The notes under the pieces are model-generated. The model saw only the letters and a program-made list of their open reading frames with translations, did not search any database and was not told where the DNA came from. The translations under genes and the position numbers were made by a program. DNA of 64,000 bases, taken from NCBI RefSeq assembly GCF_022647505.1, contig NZ_CP071409.1, forward strand, positions 1,612,001-1,676,000, given 5' to 3'. The DNA comes from [Pantoea] beijingensis (GTDB lineage Bacteria > Pseudomonadota > Gammaproteobacteria > Enterobacterales > Enterobacteriaceae). Below are positions 1 to 8,721 of the stretch, one piece after another. How positions within the stretch are numbered: position 1 is the stretch's first letter; the number at the start of each line of letters is the position of its first letter.

Positions 1-582
1 AAACTGAATTTTCGTCGTAAGGGTAAACTACGCCTGCCGGTGCGCAATCCGGCTCCGCTGGCCATGCCGGAAGCGCTCAACCAAAGTTGGTCGATTGATT
101 TTATGCACGACGTCCTGACATGTGGCCGACGTTTTCGGACTTTTAATGTTGTGGATGATTTTAACCGTGAAGCTCTGGCTATCGAAATTGATCTGAATAA
201 CCCAGCGTAGCGGGTCGTGCGGGTGCTGGATAGAATAGTGGCAAATCGTGGATATTCAGTGAAGGTGCGGATAGATAACAGACCGGAACTAATATCACTG
301 GCGCTGGCGCAATGGGCTGAAGACCATGGCGTGATGCTGGAATTTATCAAGCCGGGTAAGCCGACGCAGAATGCGTTTGTCGAACGTTTTAACAGGACGT
401 ACCGGACAGAAATACTGGATTTCTACCTGTTCAGAGCGCTGAACGAAGTATGGGAAATAATGGAACGCTGGCTGAATGAGTACAACAGTGAGCGGCCCCA
501 TGAATCCATGAATAACCAGACACCGGAAGAGTACCGGCTGATGGCCGAGAAACCGGAAATCTCAAAAAGTATGTGGAACTGA
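1..582 (+). pseudogene. IS3-family (IS407-like) transposase OrfB, truncated and decayed
   Basis: Frame 1 reads as the DDE integrase core of an IS3-family transposase of the IS407 type. It runs from the window edge through the first catalytic Asp (WSIDFMHD), a second Asp (DNRPE) and the terminal Glu (NAFVERFN), ending in RPHESMNNQTPEEYR. An amber codon at 208-210 sits where the family normally has Gln, and the usual DNGPE has become DNRPE. The 5' part lies outside the window. I infer a dead insertion-sequence remnant marking an earlier insertion downstream of the druE stop codon. Confidence 0.85.
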
Positions 583-600
583 AGCTGGCATACTTACATC

Positions 601-642
601 ATGTCATGTCATGTCATGTCATGTCATGTCATGTCATGTCAT
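601..642. repeat. (ATGTC)8 pentanucleotide tandem repeat
   Basis: Eight perfect head-to-tail copies of ATGTC occupy 601-640, followed by a partial AT, with an imperfect copy just before. The tract lies between the decayed IS3 transposase and the stop codon of the Druantia helicase gene. It is outside any credible gene. Pentanucleotide arrays of this kind change copy number by slipped-strand mispairing; a role here is not evident. Confidence 0.9.
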
Positions 643-722
643 TGCATAAATGCGCTTTCATATCGAAAGCGCATCCAGCAAAAAAACATCAGCCAGTAAC
701 TATCAGCATTATTGCGACATTT

Positions 723-3700
723 TTAACTCCGTTTAAGGTTAGCAAGCGCGCGTAATGGCCGTCTTTCCAGCTCGAATGTATCAATGAACCGCAGCGAAGA
801 ATTCCCATCAACTAGCCCCAAGGAGTCAATCAGAACATTTCGCTCAGGTTCTCTACATTGCCACAGAGGATGCGTAACGATTGCGCGCCAGAGTTCTTTT
901 CCATCCTGAATTTCGGTAAGAACCGGTAATGAGTACTCTTTAGACAATTTGATTGTTCCAGGCCGTAACGCCGCGACGTCTTCCGCCAGCTCAAATGCTC
1001 TGTCTCGCCATCCGATCATTTCAGGATGAATCCAGTCATCATCGTTCAGACCGCAGGCAAATTCAGGTATAACCATTGCTCGTAAGTATGCCATTCCTAA
1101 ACGCCAGTCCAGTAAACCGTGATACCGGCGGTTACCGTATCGCTGTATGCACTTGTAACAGGCAGTTTGACACTGAGCGGGATGATCCTTCTTAAGGAAA
1201 TCAACCATTGGCCAGACTCGCTTATCTTCCAGAATCTCATGCAATAATGTGACTATCAAAGGCGGCCCACCAACGACGACTCGCTCGGCAAGCCGTCTGC
1301 ATAATCCTGAACCGTTGATCAACGCGTCTGCGATTTGCAATATAGGTTTCTCATGATGGAGTCGGGGTTCAAGCGTTTCGAATTCGTCTGGCGAGACATC
1401 CAGATAGAGCGCAGCTTTGTGCGTTAATATTTGAGTCGCGCTGATAGCCGCCGCGCGCGTAGGCAAATTCATGTATTCGCCGTATCTGGCTATCATGTTC
1501 AAATTAAGGCGAGGATCAAATTGCATTAACTCCAAGTGAAGCGACTCAGTTTCTTTGCTTGATACAAGCCCAAAGCTATGCTTCTCGCCAGTACACCGCC
1601 ATCTAAAATTATTGCGTAATCCAGCCCAATTCGAATCTATCGCTTGGCTTCCTTTAATAGGAGAATGGTAGGTAGCTAAAGGAATCGGCACCTTTTGATC
1701 TGTCGCTAAATCAACAGTAAACCGTTCTCCTTCTTTCTCTCCATTAATCGGCCCATCATTAAGACGCAAAATAGTGACGCCACCACGTCGTACGTTAAAA
1801 GTACCGCAATTTTCTGGGATATCTTTATGCAATACGGTTGCAGTAGTTTTTAACGACATACGAGTAAAGCTGTCCATGTCATCTTTTGGTTCGAAATCCG
1901 TACGGAAAGCGGCAGGCGTGATATAGAGTTCGAATTCTTCTGGGCTAATAGGTGTATCGCAATCCTCACAACCAATGTCGTTAACAGGTTTATTTTGCTC
2001 AAGTTTAGCGGATCCGCATGAATGGCAAATTGCAACATAGTGACTCGATTCTTTCCATGAACATACCGTTGAGAGATCTGCAACTCGATTATCTCGGACT
2101 TGAGGTTCTCGGTAGTTACCGGTAAAGCCGATCACTTGATGCTTTTTTTTATCCTTAATTAACACCGAGCCAGGAGCATACTCAAAAACTGCAAGATCAA
2201 GATCGCGATCCATCGTTGACCATTCGTATTCCGTCTCACCATTTGCCCCTTTTGTTTTGCGCAATCCCAGATAAAGATTACGTACCCGAGTCGGCATTCC
2301 ATACATCGGCAACAGACCTCGTTCGGCCAGAAAACGAGCAAGTCCCGTACTGTCGTCAGGCGCGGAAGGCCTTAGTTTTTCAATTTCTTCAATTATTCTT
2401 TCGGTGTTAATTGCGGAATAAAGGCGTCGGCGCTGATCGGGGTCAAATGTTGCTGCTTCAATAAAGCGTTCTCGTATGTTCTGATTTACTTCCAGCGCGC
2501 GATACAATAGTTTGGCCCAGTCAACTTTATTATCATGATAGTAGTCATGCGTTGAAATATATTCACCATGAACATCTGGCGGAACGAGCTTATCTCCAGG
2601 GAATATCATTTTGTTTTTTCGGCATTCTTCGCGCATATCGTTAAACGCGCTCTTAAGCCAGATTTTCCGCAAAAGTCTTTGGGGAATTGCGTCGTGATCT
2701 ACTGCCAGGAAAGGAGGAGGCGGTGGATCGCCGGTGATCGCATGCGGATGAGCAAAGTAATAAGCATCGTGAGTTCGTCCGCGGCAGAATGTGATTACAA
2801 AAGAAAATGCCTGGCCGCGTCGTCCTGCGCGACCGACGCGCTGTTGGTAATTAAATCGCTGGGGCGGCATGTTAGCCTGATATACTGACTGAAGCGAACC
2901 AATATCAATCCCGACTTCCATCGTCGTGGTGACGGCAAGCATATCGATTTCAGCATCCAGTTTTTCAAGCTCGCTCATCTCATCAACGAAAATCCCCTTG
3001 AATTTGCGTAATCTGTCTGAGAAATCATCCGTTTGTCCCGTCAACTCCTCGACGTTCAACCGGAAGCGTTTAACGCCGTCCCTTTCGCCTCGCACTATAC
3101 GTTTGCCAAGAAAATTGTCTTCCCATAACTTTTCAACGACGCCTTTGGATTTGGTATCAAGCGGTCTCGTACAACGGGTACAACGCTTAAACCCTAAATG
3201 TAAGTGGATCCGCTCGCAGTTGCTGCATTGCCAATAGGGATCGCCTGGTTTGGCTACCTTGAGATATAATTTACCAATATTGAATAAACCAGCTGAATGC
3301 CCTCGGGTAGCGAACTGATTTAAGACTTGTGTCAAATTATTTTGATAATTTTTTTCTCCAAATAAAGCTTTAGCGACACGTTTTACTTTTTCTTTTGTAA
3401 CATCTTTTCCTGTATTCCATTCTACGGAGTTTTCAGAATCAAAATATTTATTTTCTTTTACGCGATAAACACCAGCGAATACCCTTAACCAGGCATCAAG
3501 TTCGGGTATATCTTCTTTGTCTGAGGTGCACGGATAGGCCAAGCCAGTCTCTTCCAATGCGAAGAAAGTATTAGCAAAAATGACGTCATCAATTAATTCA
3601 GATTGATTGTCAATTATCTTCTTTTTGAGCTCTAATCGTTCAGATGAAGAAAGCTTTTCATGGTATTTAACAATATTTTTTTCTTTTGTAAAATTGGTAT

Positions 3701-6563
3701 GCCAGACATCGTTACTATCTCCATCAGTACTCTGACGATATTTGTAAGGCGATATTCCCAGTCCTGCTAGTTCAGAGGATATTTTTCCTATGAAGTCGCC
3801 GTCTGACTCAAGTAATTTATCGATTTTTATACGCCTAAATTTACAAAGCTCGGAAACACCTGCTTGGTTTATTTTTATATTATGCAGTCGTTCATATTCG
3901 GCATAATTTTTGTCTGTTAGGGCTTTTATCTTCTCTTCTTCAATACTATCTTCTGAAACGTAGTTAATTTCAGCCTCTCGAATCATCTTTCGGGCGGCAG
4001 TGACCAATATTTCCCTGCGCAGATCGCGCAAGTGCAAGCGTTCGATTTCTAGCGCCATCGATGCCGCATCCTGCCGACTATCCGAGAAAACGATACTTTT
4101 TGCTTCCGCGCCGATCGCATGCAGCAATTCAAATAGCTCTGTCGCCACCAATTGAGATGATTTAGTCACACCGGTACGAAATGCGCGAATGGGGGTTCTG
4201 GAACGATTGCTGGCTGGTCGGCTGGAATAGTCGATGCCGCAGTTAGGACAGCAGAATGGCTGCGCGGAAGGTTTCTTTGTCGGTTCGCCTTTTTTAGTCG
4301 GAATTGTTTTTTGGAAATAAAGATATCCGTGAACCACGTCAGTATTTGTTGGCGATATTTCCTGCCCGACCGTCACAATACCTGTAAGTGGATTAAGCGC
4401 CGCCTTATCCCAGACATCCCAACCTTTTTCGCAGCCTGCCGGAGTTTTATCAAATATATCGACTGGCCAAAAAACCGCAAACTCTTCCAGTGTCATATCA
4501 TCGTAATATTCAGCACCGGGGCGTTCGGGAAGATTTTCCAGATTAGTCGCCGAAGGTAATAATTCGATAGTTATATCGCCATTCTGGCCCTTCTGACCGC
4601 CGAGCAATAAATCGCCGCATGCTTCGCAGTACAGCATTTCAAATAAACGACGACCGCGATCTTCCCCTGGGGCTGAAGGCGCGTGCGATAGTCCCCGTTC
4701 CAGACAAAAATCAGCGAATTTTGCTTTTTTTTCTCCTGGAGACACGGACGCGAAGAAACCTTCGATATTTCTGACGAATGTATGTACGCGAAACGCTGGC
4801 GTGACGTTGGCGGGCTTCTCACAATTCATCCCGGATTCCGGTAGCGCACGCACCAGCATTAATCCACGTAATGCCAATTCCGACTCATCCGGCTTACCCG
4901 GCTCTTCCTTCAAAAAGATTTTATCGATGATAATCCCAGGTGGCATCGCCCGCGGCATTTCGCCATCTTTTTCAATACAGGCGTTCGTCAATAGCGCGGC
5001 GGCGGTTTCCGCCGCTTGTTTTATACCCTGCATGATATTTTGCTCTTTTATGCCAAGAGCCTGGAAGGCATCGAGTAACGCCTGATTCAGAGTGTCCGTC
5101 ATATTCAGATTGCGGACGACATTGCCCTGTTCTGCAAGGGCGGCGCGCATTAATGCGGCGAAAGGCTGTACGGCGATTTTTCCTGATGGTTTCGGCGGTA
5201 TGAAAGGTTTTCCCTGAATGACGCTGTTACGCCAGAAATCTGTTTCAACGCTGCCAGGATCCAGTGAATTTCGGCAAGTGCCGAAGGGGGCGAAGAGATC
5301 CCGCAGGTACTTCCGCGATTGCTCCCCATCCGCGCCGTCCATCGGCAGTGATGCGGAAGACGCCAGCAAACGCAGCTTATAACGGTGTTTCGGAGAATCA
5401 AGTCCGAGCCGAACAATCAGTGATTTAATCAGCATAGCGGTTTCCGTACCTGCGGAACCTCGCATTAAATGCAGTTCATCGAACACCAGATAGAAGTACG
5501 CGTCGTCATTGTTCATCAGCCATTCGCGCGTAGCGTCAAAAATATTATCCTCGACTTCGCGCGAAAGCATTGCTCCCAGCATTGAGGCGTTGGTGACGAG
5601 AACATCAGGCGGGGCAGCCTGCATATCCCAGCGAGAAACCATCTCCGCGCCGTCTGTCGAAGGAAATATATATCGGGTTTTTTCCGAAGCGTTTTCTTTT
5701 TCGTCGAATACGCGCGCGGCCTGTTGATCGTTATTAATTCGATTCAACGCCTTACGTAATTTTTCAAGATTACGGGCACGACGGCTTTTTTCCGAACTGG
5801 CGCTGGAAAGACGAGGATGGCTGGCGTAGCCGGTAACCGGAGTGGCGCTGGTATATTGCCCGAAGAAGATCTGGTTTCCGTTGAAGCGATCCTCCATAAC
5901 CTTTCGTGCGTAATCGGAATCCAGTGTTTTACGCAAACGCGCCATTTGATCTTCAACCAGAGCGTTCATCGGATAAAGCACCAGCGCCCTGACCGCCGCT
6001 GGGCGTTTTTCTCCTTCGCGACGAGAAACCCAGTTATTTTCTGCGCCATTCCACCATTGGTTTTGTAGATAACCACCGTCAGGCTTGGACCAGTTGACAG
6101 CTTCATTTGATAATGCAGCCAGAATAGGCAGCATAAAACTTTCCGTTTTTCCCGAACCTGTACCCGATGTCACAATGCCGGGGCAGCCGGGACGAATACC
6201 GCGCTCCAGCATCTGAGTCTGGTGGCTATACGGCGCATGGACTGAACGACGCGGCCATACCTTGTCGCCAGGTTCCGAATCGAACAGACCGGATAATGCC
6301 AGTTCGACGAACGCCTTCCGGCCTTTGGGAGACAAGTTATTCAGCGGCCCGCCGTCCATCTCGGCCAGATCTTCGAGCGTTTTATCCGAAGACTCATACC
6401 GTAAAACAGGTTCAATGTAGGGCTCTGCGGCAAATTCCCCGCTGCTATTCAAAAGATTGCGTCTTGAGGCCGTGACGAAAGGATCGGCAATTCGGAAGTT
6501 GGTTTCTATATACGAAATGAAGAAGTCTTGAATACGGCGAAAACCGCCAATCGGATCTAACAT
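723..6563 (-). CDS. druE: Druantia type II helicase DruE (DEAD/DEAH helicase with C-terminal DUF1998/MZB-like region)
   Basis: A 1946-residue superfamily 2 helicase, the size range of Druantia DruE. Visible elements are Walker A GTGSGKT at residues 134-140, a YPMNALVEDQ motif near 197, DELH Walker B at 362-365, and helicase C motifs around 1212-1250 (TTMEVGIDIGS, QQRVGRAGRRG). Several Cys pairs look like zinc ribbons (CEAC, CPNC, CSNC with CTRC, CHSC with CEDC). A C-terminal CxxxCxxC cluster near 1799 followed by RYHGLLDWRLG is typical of DUF1998/MZB helicases. It is the last gene of the druM-F-G-E operon, 19 bases after druG. DruE is the component shared by all Druantia types and presumably acts on invading phage DNA; the mechanism is unknown. 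The frame is intact. Confidence 0.85.
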   Translation of the reverse strand: MLDPIGGFRRIQDFFISYIETNFRIADPFVTASRRNLLNSSGEFAAEPYIEPVLRYESSDKTLEDLAEMDGGPLNNLSPKGRKAFVELALSGLFDSEPGDKVWPRRSVHAPYSHQTQMLERGIRPGCPGIVTSGTGSGKTESFMLPILAALSNEAVNWSKPDGGYLQNQWWNGAENNWVSRREGEKRPAAVRALVLYPMNALVEDQMARLRKTLDSDYARKVMEDRFNGNQIFFGQYTSATPVTGYASHPRLSSASSEKSRRARNLEKLRKALNRINNDQQAARVFDEKENASEKTRYIFPSTDGAEMVSRWDMQAAPPDVLVTNASMLGAMLSREVEDNIFDATREWLMNNDDAYFYLVFDELHLMRGSAGTETAMLIKSLIVRLGLDSPKHRYKLRLLASSASLPMDGADGEQSRKYLRDLFAPFGTCRNSLDPGSVETDFWRNSVIQGKPFIPPKPSGKIAVQPFAALMRAALAEQGNVVRNLNMTDTLNQALLDAFQALGIKEQNIMQGIKQAAETAAALLTNACIEKDGEMPRAMPPGIIIDKIFLKEEPGKPDESELALRGLMLVRALPESGMNCEKPANVTPAFRVHTFVRNIEGFFASVSPGEKKAKFADFCLERGLSHAPSAPGEDRGRRLFEMLYCEACGDLLLGGQKGQNGDITIELLPSATNLENLPERPGAEYYDDMTLEEFAVFWPVDIFDKTPAGCEKGWDVWDKAALNPLTGIVTVGQEISPTNTDVVHGYLYFQKTIPTKKGEPTKKPSAQPFCCPNCGIDYSSRPASNRSRTPIRAFRTGVTKSSQLVATELFELLHAIGAEAKSIVFSDSRQDAASMALEIERLHLRDLRREILVTAARKMIREAEINYVSEDSIEEEKIKALTDKNYAEYERLHNIKINQAGVSELCKFRRIKIDKLLESDGDFIGKISSELAGLGISPYKYRQSTDGDSNDVWHTNFTKEKNIVKYHEKLSSSERLELKKKIIDNQSELIDDVIFANTFFALEETGLAYPCTSDKEDIPELDAWLRVFAGVYRVKENKYFDSENSVEWNTGKDVTKEKVKRVAKALFGEKNYQNNLTQVLNQFATRGHSAGLFNIGKLYLKVAKPGDPYWQCSNCERIHLHLGFKRCTRCTRPLDTKSKGVVEKLWEDNFLGKRIVRGERDGVKRFRLNVEELTGQTDDFSDRLRKFKGIFVDEMSELEKLDAEIDMLAVTTTMEVGIDIGSLQSVYQANMPPQRFNYQQRVGRAGRRGQAFSFVITFCRGRTHDAYYFAHPHAITGDPPPPPFLAVDHDAIPQRLLRKIWLKSAFNDMREECRKNKMIFPGDKLVPPDVHGEYISTHDYYHDNKVDWAKLLYRALEVNQNIRERFIEAATFDPDQRRRLYSAINTERIIEEIEKLRPSAPDDSTGLARFLAERGLLPMYGMPTRVRNLYLGLRKTKGANGETEYEWSTMDRDLDLAVFEYAPGSVLIKDKKKHQVIGFTGNYREPQVRDNRVADLSTVCSWKESSHYVAICHSCGSAKLEQNKPVNDIGCEDCDTPISPEEFELYITPAAFRTDFEPKDDMDSFTRMSLKTTATVLHKDIPENCGTFNVRRGGVTILRLNDGPINGEKEGERFTVDLATDQKVPIPLATYHSPIKGSQAIDSNWAGLRNNFRWRCTGEKHSFGLVSSKETESLHLELMQFDPRLNLNMIARYGEYMNLPTRAAAISATQILTHKAALYLDVSPDEFETLEPRLHHEKPILQIADALINGSGLCRRLAERVVVGGPPLIVTLLHEILEDKRVWPMVDFLKKDHPAQCQTACYKCIQRYGNRRYHGLLDWRLGMAYLRAMVIPEFACGLNDDDWIHPEMIGWRDRAFELAEDVAALRPGTIKLSKEYSLPVLTEIQDGKELWRAIVTHPLWQCREPERNVLIDSLGLVDGNSSLRFIDTFELERRPLRALANLKRS

Positions 6564-6582
6564 GATTTCCTTCTCCTGCTAT

Positions 6583-8721
6583 TTAATGGGCGCGTAGATC
6601 GTTACTCTGTAAATCTGCGTATAAATCGACTAAATGCTTCTGATGCGCTTTGTTTTCATCATCGAACGGCATGGCTTCATGCGCAGTTCTCATCGCCCGT
6701 AGGGTATTTGCCAGATCCAGACGTCCGGCTGACATTTCATCCGTGATAGCGAGTTTATCCGGGAGCAAACCTTGCGATATCGCGCCAGGATCCAGTTCAC
6801 TATGATTTTCTGAAGAAAGATGCAAGGGGGACAGTGCTATCGAATTTCGAATGACGACGTTTTCCATCCGTAGACGAAGATGCCGTTCTTTCAGTTTCTC
6901 CGCTTCTTCACAATCTTCGTTTTCAATGGTGCCGCAAATCAGAAAGCGTCGGGGTAAATCTCCACCATGCAATCGGTCTTTTAGCGCTGGCAACCAGAAA
7001 CGCGCGGCAGAACATTCGACACGCTCAATGACGGTGAGGATCGTTCGGGGACAGGAAGCTTCGCTCAGCAATAATCCCTGATAAAGAGGCGTCGCCAAAT
7101 TATTTCCCGCGCGAACCCAAAGATCTTCGCCGGTAATCATCGTTGGATCGGCGATCTGCCGGATGGAGCGACCTGAAGAAATCAGTGATTCGGCAATAGC
7201 AAGGAAGTCCTGCGTTTCAGGGCCAGATAACAATGGACATTCTCCAGCCAGCATTAACGCCAGAAATTGCGTCATGAGTATCTTTCCGTCAGGTGTCAGC
7301 AACTTGTTCTCTCTGACGGTATGACCGAATTCTTCGCAGGATACGACTCTCGCTTGCGCTGGGAGGCGTACTTCAGGGATCGCTGAGTAAGCCATGCGGC
7401 GCGCTTTTTCAGCAATAGCTATATCCATTTTTTTGAGTTCAATTTGCGCCTGAGCGGTACTTTCTTCAGCATCCGTTAAAGACGCCAAAAGTGCTTCACG
7501 CTCGCAGGTGAGGGCTGCCAATATTTGACGTTCGTTTTCGTTCTGAGCGCATAAATCAGCGTTGGCGTCTTTCAGGCAGCTAATTTCGCTTTCGAGATAC
7601 GTTTTTTCCTCTTTGAGTGTTTGTTCTATATACGTTTTCTTTTCTGCAAAAACAGAATGTAATTTTTCTTCTTCGAGCTGCCGTAATTGTGCGATCTCCT
7701 CTTCGATCTCGCTTTTCCTTGTCTTCTCAAAAACGGCCATTTCCGCTTCAATTGATTCTCGACGTTGCAGGCGTTCAGCAGAAAACTCTTTATCGAGCGA
7801 CTTCTGCTGTTCGGCGCGCAACGCGACTCGCTCTTCTTCCGCAATGTTTTGTATTTGATGGTCGAGAAGGCGAGCGATATGCTGGTCCTTCAACATCGCT
7901 TCGGTAAACTGACGAGTCAGCGAATCTTCTGCCTCCAGTTTCTTAGCTAGCTCTCCTGCCCGAAGCGTTTGAGCGGCAGCCAGAAGAACATCGACGCCGG
8001 AAGTTAATTTTCCATTTTGCTCATTTGTATGCACCCGAAGCCATGAAGCGATCGCGGCTGTCGTATCAGCGCAGGAAAGGAGTTGAATGACGTTTTCGAT
8101 ATACTGCTTATCCGGCGTCCAGTCATGGACTTTAGCGGGTGAAGCATCAGTATCGGGCATATAAAATGCTTTTCCGCATTCAGATGTGTCGGATACACTA
8201 ATTACACCGTTTTCGTTGAAAGCATATTCATGGACGCTCTGGTTTCTGGACAGCATCAGACAACCTGATTTTGACTCAGCCAGATTCGCCAGAATAAATC
8301 CGTCAGGCCCGAAACGGATAGCCCATAGTCCCGGTTCGCCGTCTGCCGTTATGCCGTCGAAACTTAATCGACGACGCGCCTCCAGCAGCGACTGCCCGGA
8401 AGATAAATCATAATAAGGATAAATATGACGGGTGTGTTTCGCCTGAGTCTTGTTTCGAGGGCCTGGACCCACCTGAAAAGCAGCCCATTCTTGCGGGCGA
8501 AATTGTAAAATGTCAGTTCCGTTGAACTCGACTTCCCCTGTACGAGGAAATTTCTTCCTAGGATTGTCGATCACACTCCAGCCATCTAGGGTTTCCTGCG
8601 CGACAACTTTGAAGTAAGACTGATAATTTCTGCGGTCATATTGACCAATATACCAAGGGATATCTTTCATTATTCTTTTCCTTATTTCCCAGTCCATAAC
8701 GCTAGAAGCCCGTTTCGCCAT
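6583..8721 (-). CDS. druG: Druantia type II protein DruG (coiled coil plus AAA-like C-terminal region)
   Basis: A 712-residue protein assigned to DruG by its place between druF and druE. Residues about 1-160 look globular. About 290-445 is a long Glu/Lys/Arg/Gln-rich coiled coil. The C-terminal third has a nucleotide-binding-like layout: a glycine-rich LSGPET near 499, a hydrophobic strand ending VIERVE near 564 and a strand RRFLICGTIEN near 597. These resemble AAA+ Walker A, Walker B and sensor I, but the canonical GKT and DE residues are absent, so a degenerate ATPase fold is only an inference. The start used overlaps druF by 40 bases; a second Met (MDWEIRK) at 8697 is possible and neither has a strong ribosome binding site. 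Confidence 0.75.
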   Translation of the reverse strand: MAKRASSVMDWEIRKRIMKDIPWYIGQYDRRNYQSYFKVVAQETLDGWSVIDNPRKKFPRTGEVEFNGTDILQFRPQEWAAFQVGPGPRNKTQAKHTRHIYPYYDLSSGQSLLEARRRLSFDGITADGEPGLWAIRFGPDGFILANLAESKSGCLMLSRNQSVHEYAFNENGVISVSDTSECGKAFYMPDTDASPAKVHDWTPDKQYIENVIQLLSCADTTAAIASWLRVHTNEQNGKLTSGVDVLLAAAQTLRAGELAKKLEAEDSLTRQFTEAMLKDQHIARLLDHQIQNIAEEERVALRAEQQKSLDKEFSAERLQRRESIEAEMAVFEKTRKSEIEEEIAQLRQLEEEKLHSVFAEKKTYIEQTLKEEKTYLESEISCLKDANADLCAQNENERQILAALTCEREALLASLTDAEESTAQAQIELKKMDIAIAEKARRMAYSAIPEVRLPAQARVVSCEEFGHTVRENKLLTPDGKILMTQFLALMLAGECPLLSGPETQDFLAIAESLISSGRSIRQIADPTMITGEDLWVRAGNNLATPLYQGLLLSEASCPRTILTVIERVECSAARFWLPALKDRLHGGDLPRRFLICGTIENEDCEEAEKLKERHLRLRMENVVIRNSIALSPLHLSSENHSELDPGAISQGLLPDKLAITDEMSAGRLDLANTLRAMRTAHEAMPFDDENKAHQKHLVDLYADLQSNDLRAH

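Noticed and set aside
601..642. CRISPR array
   Set aside because: The units are 5 bases long and contiguous with no spacers, so this is a microsatellite.
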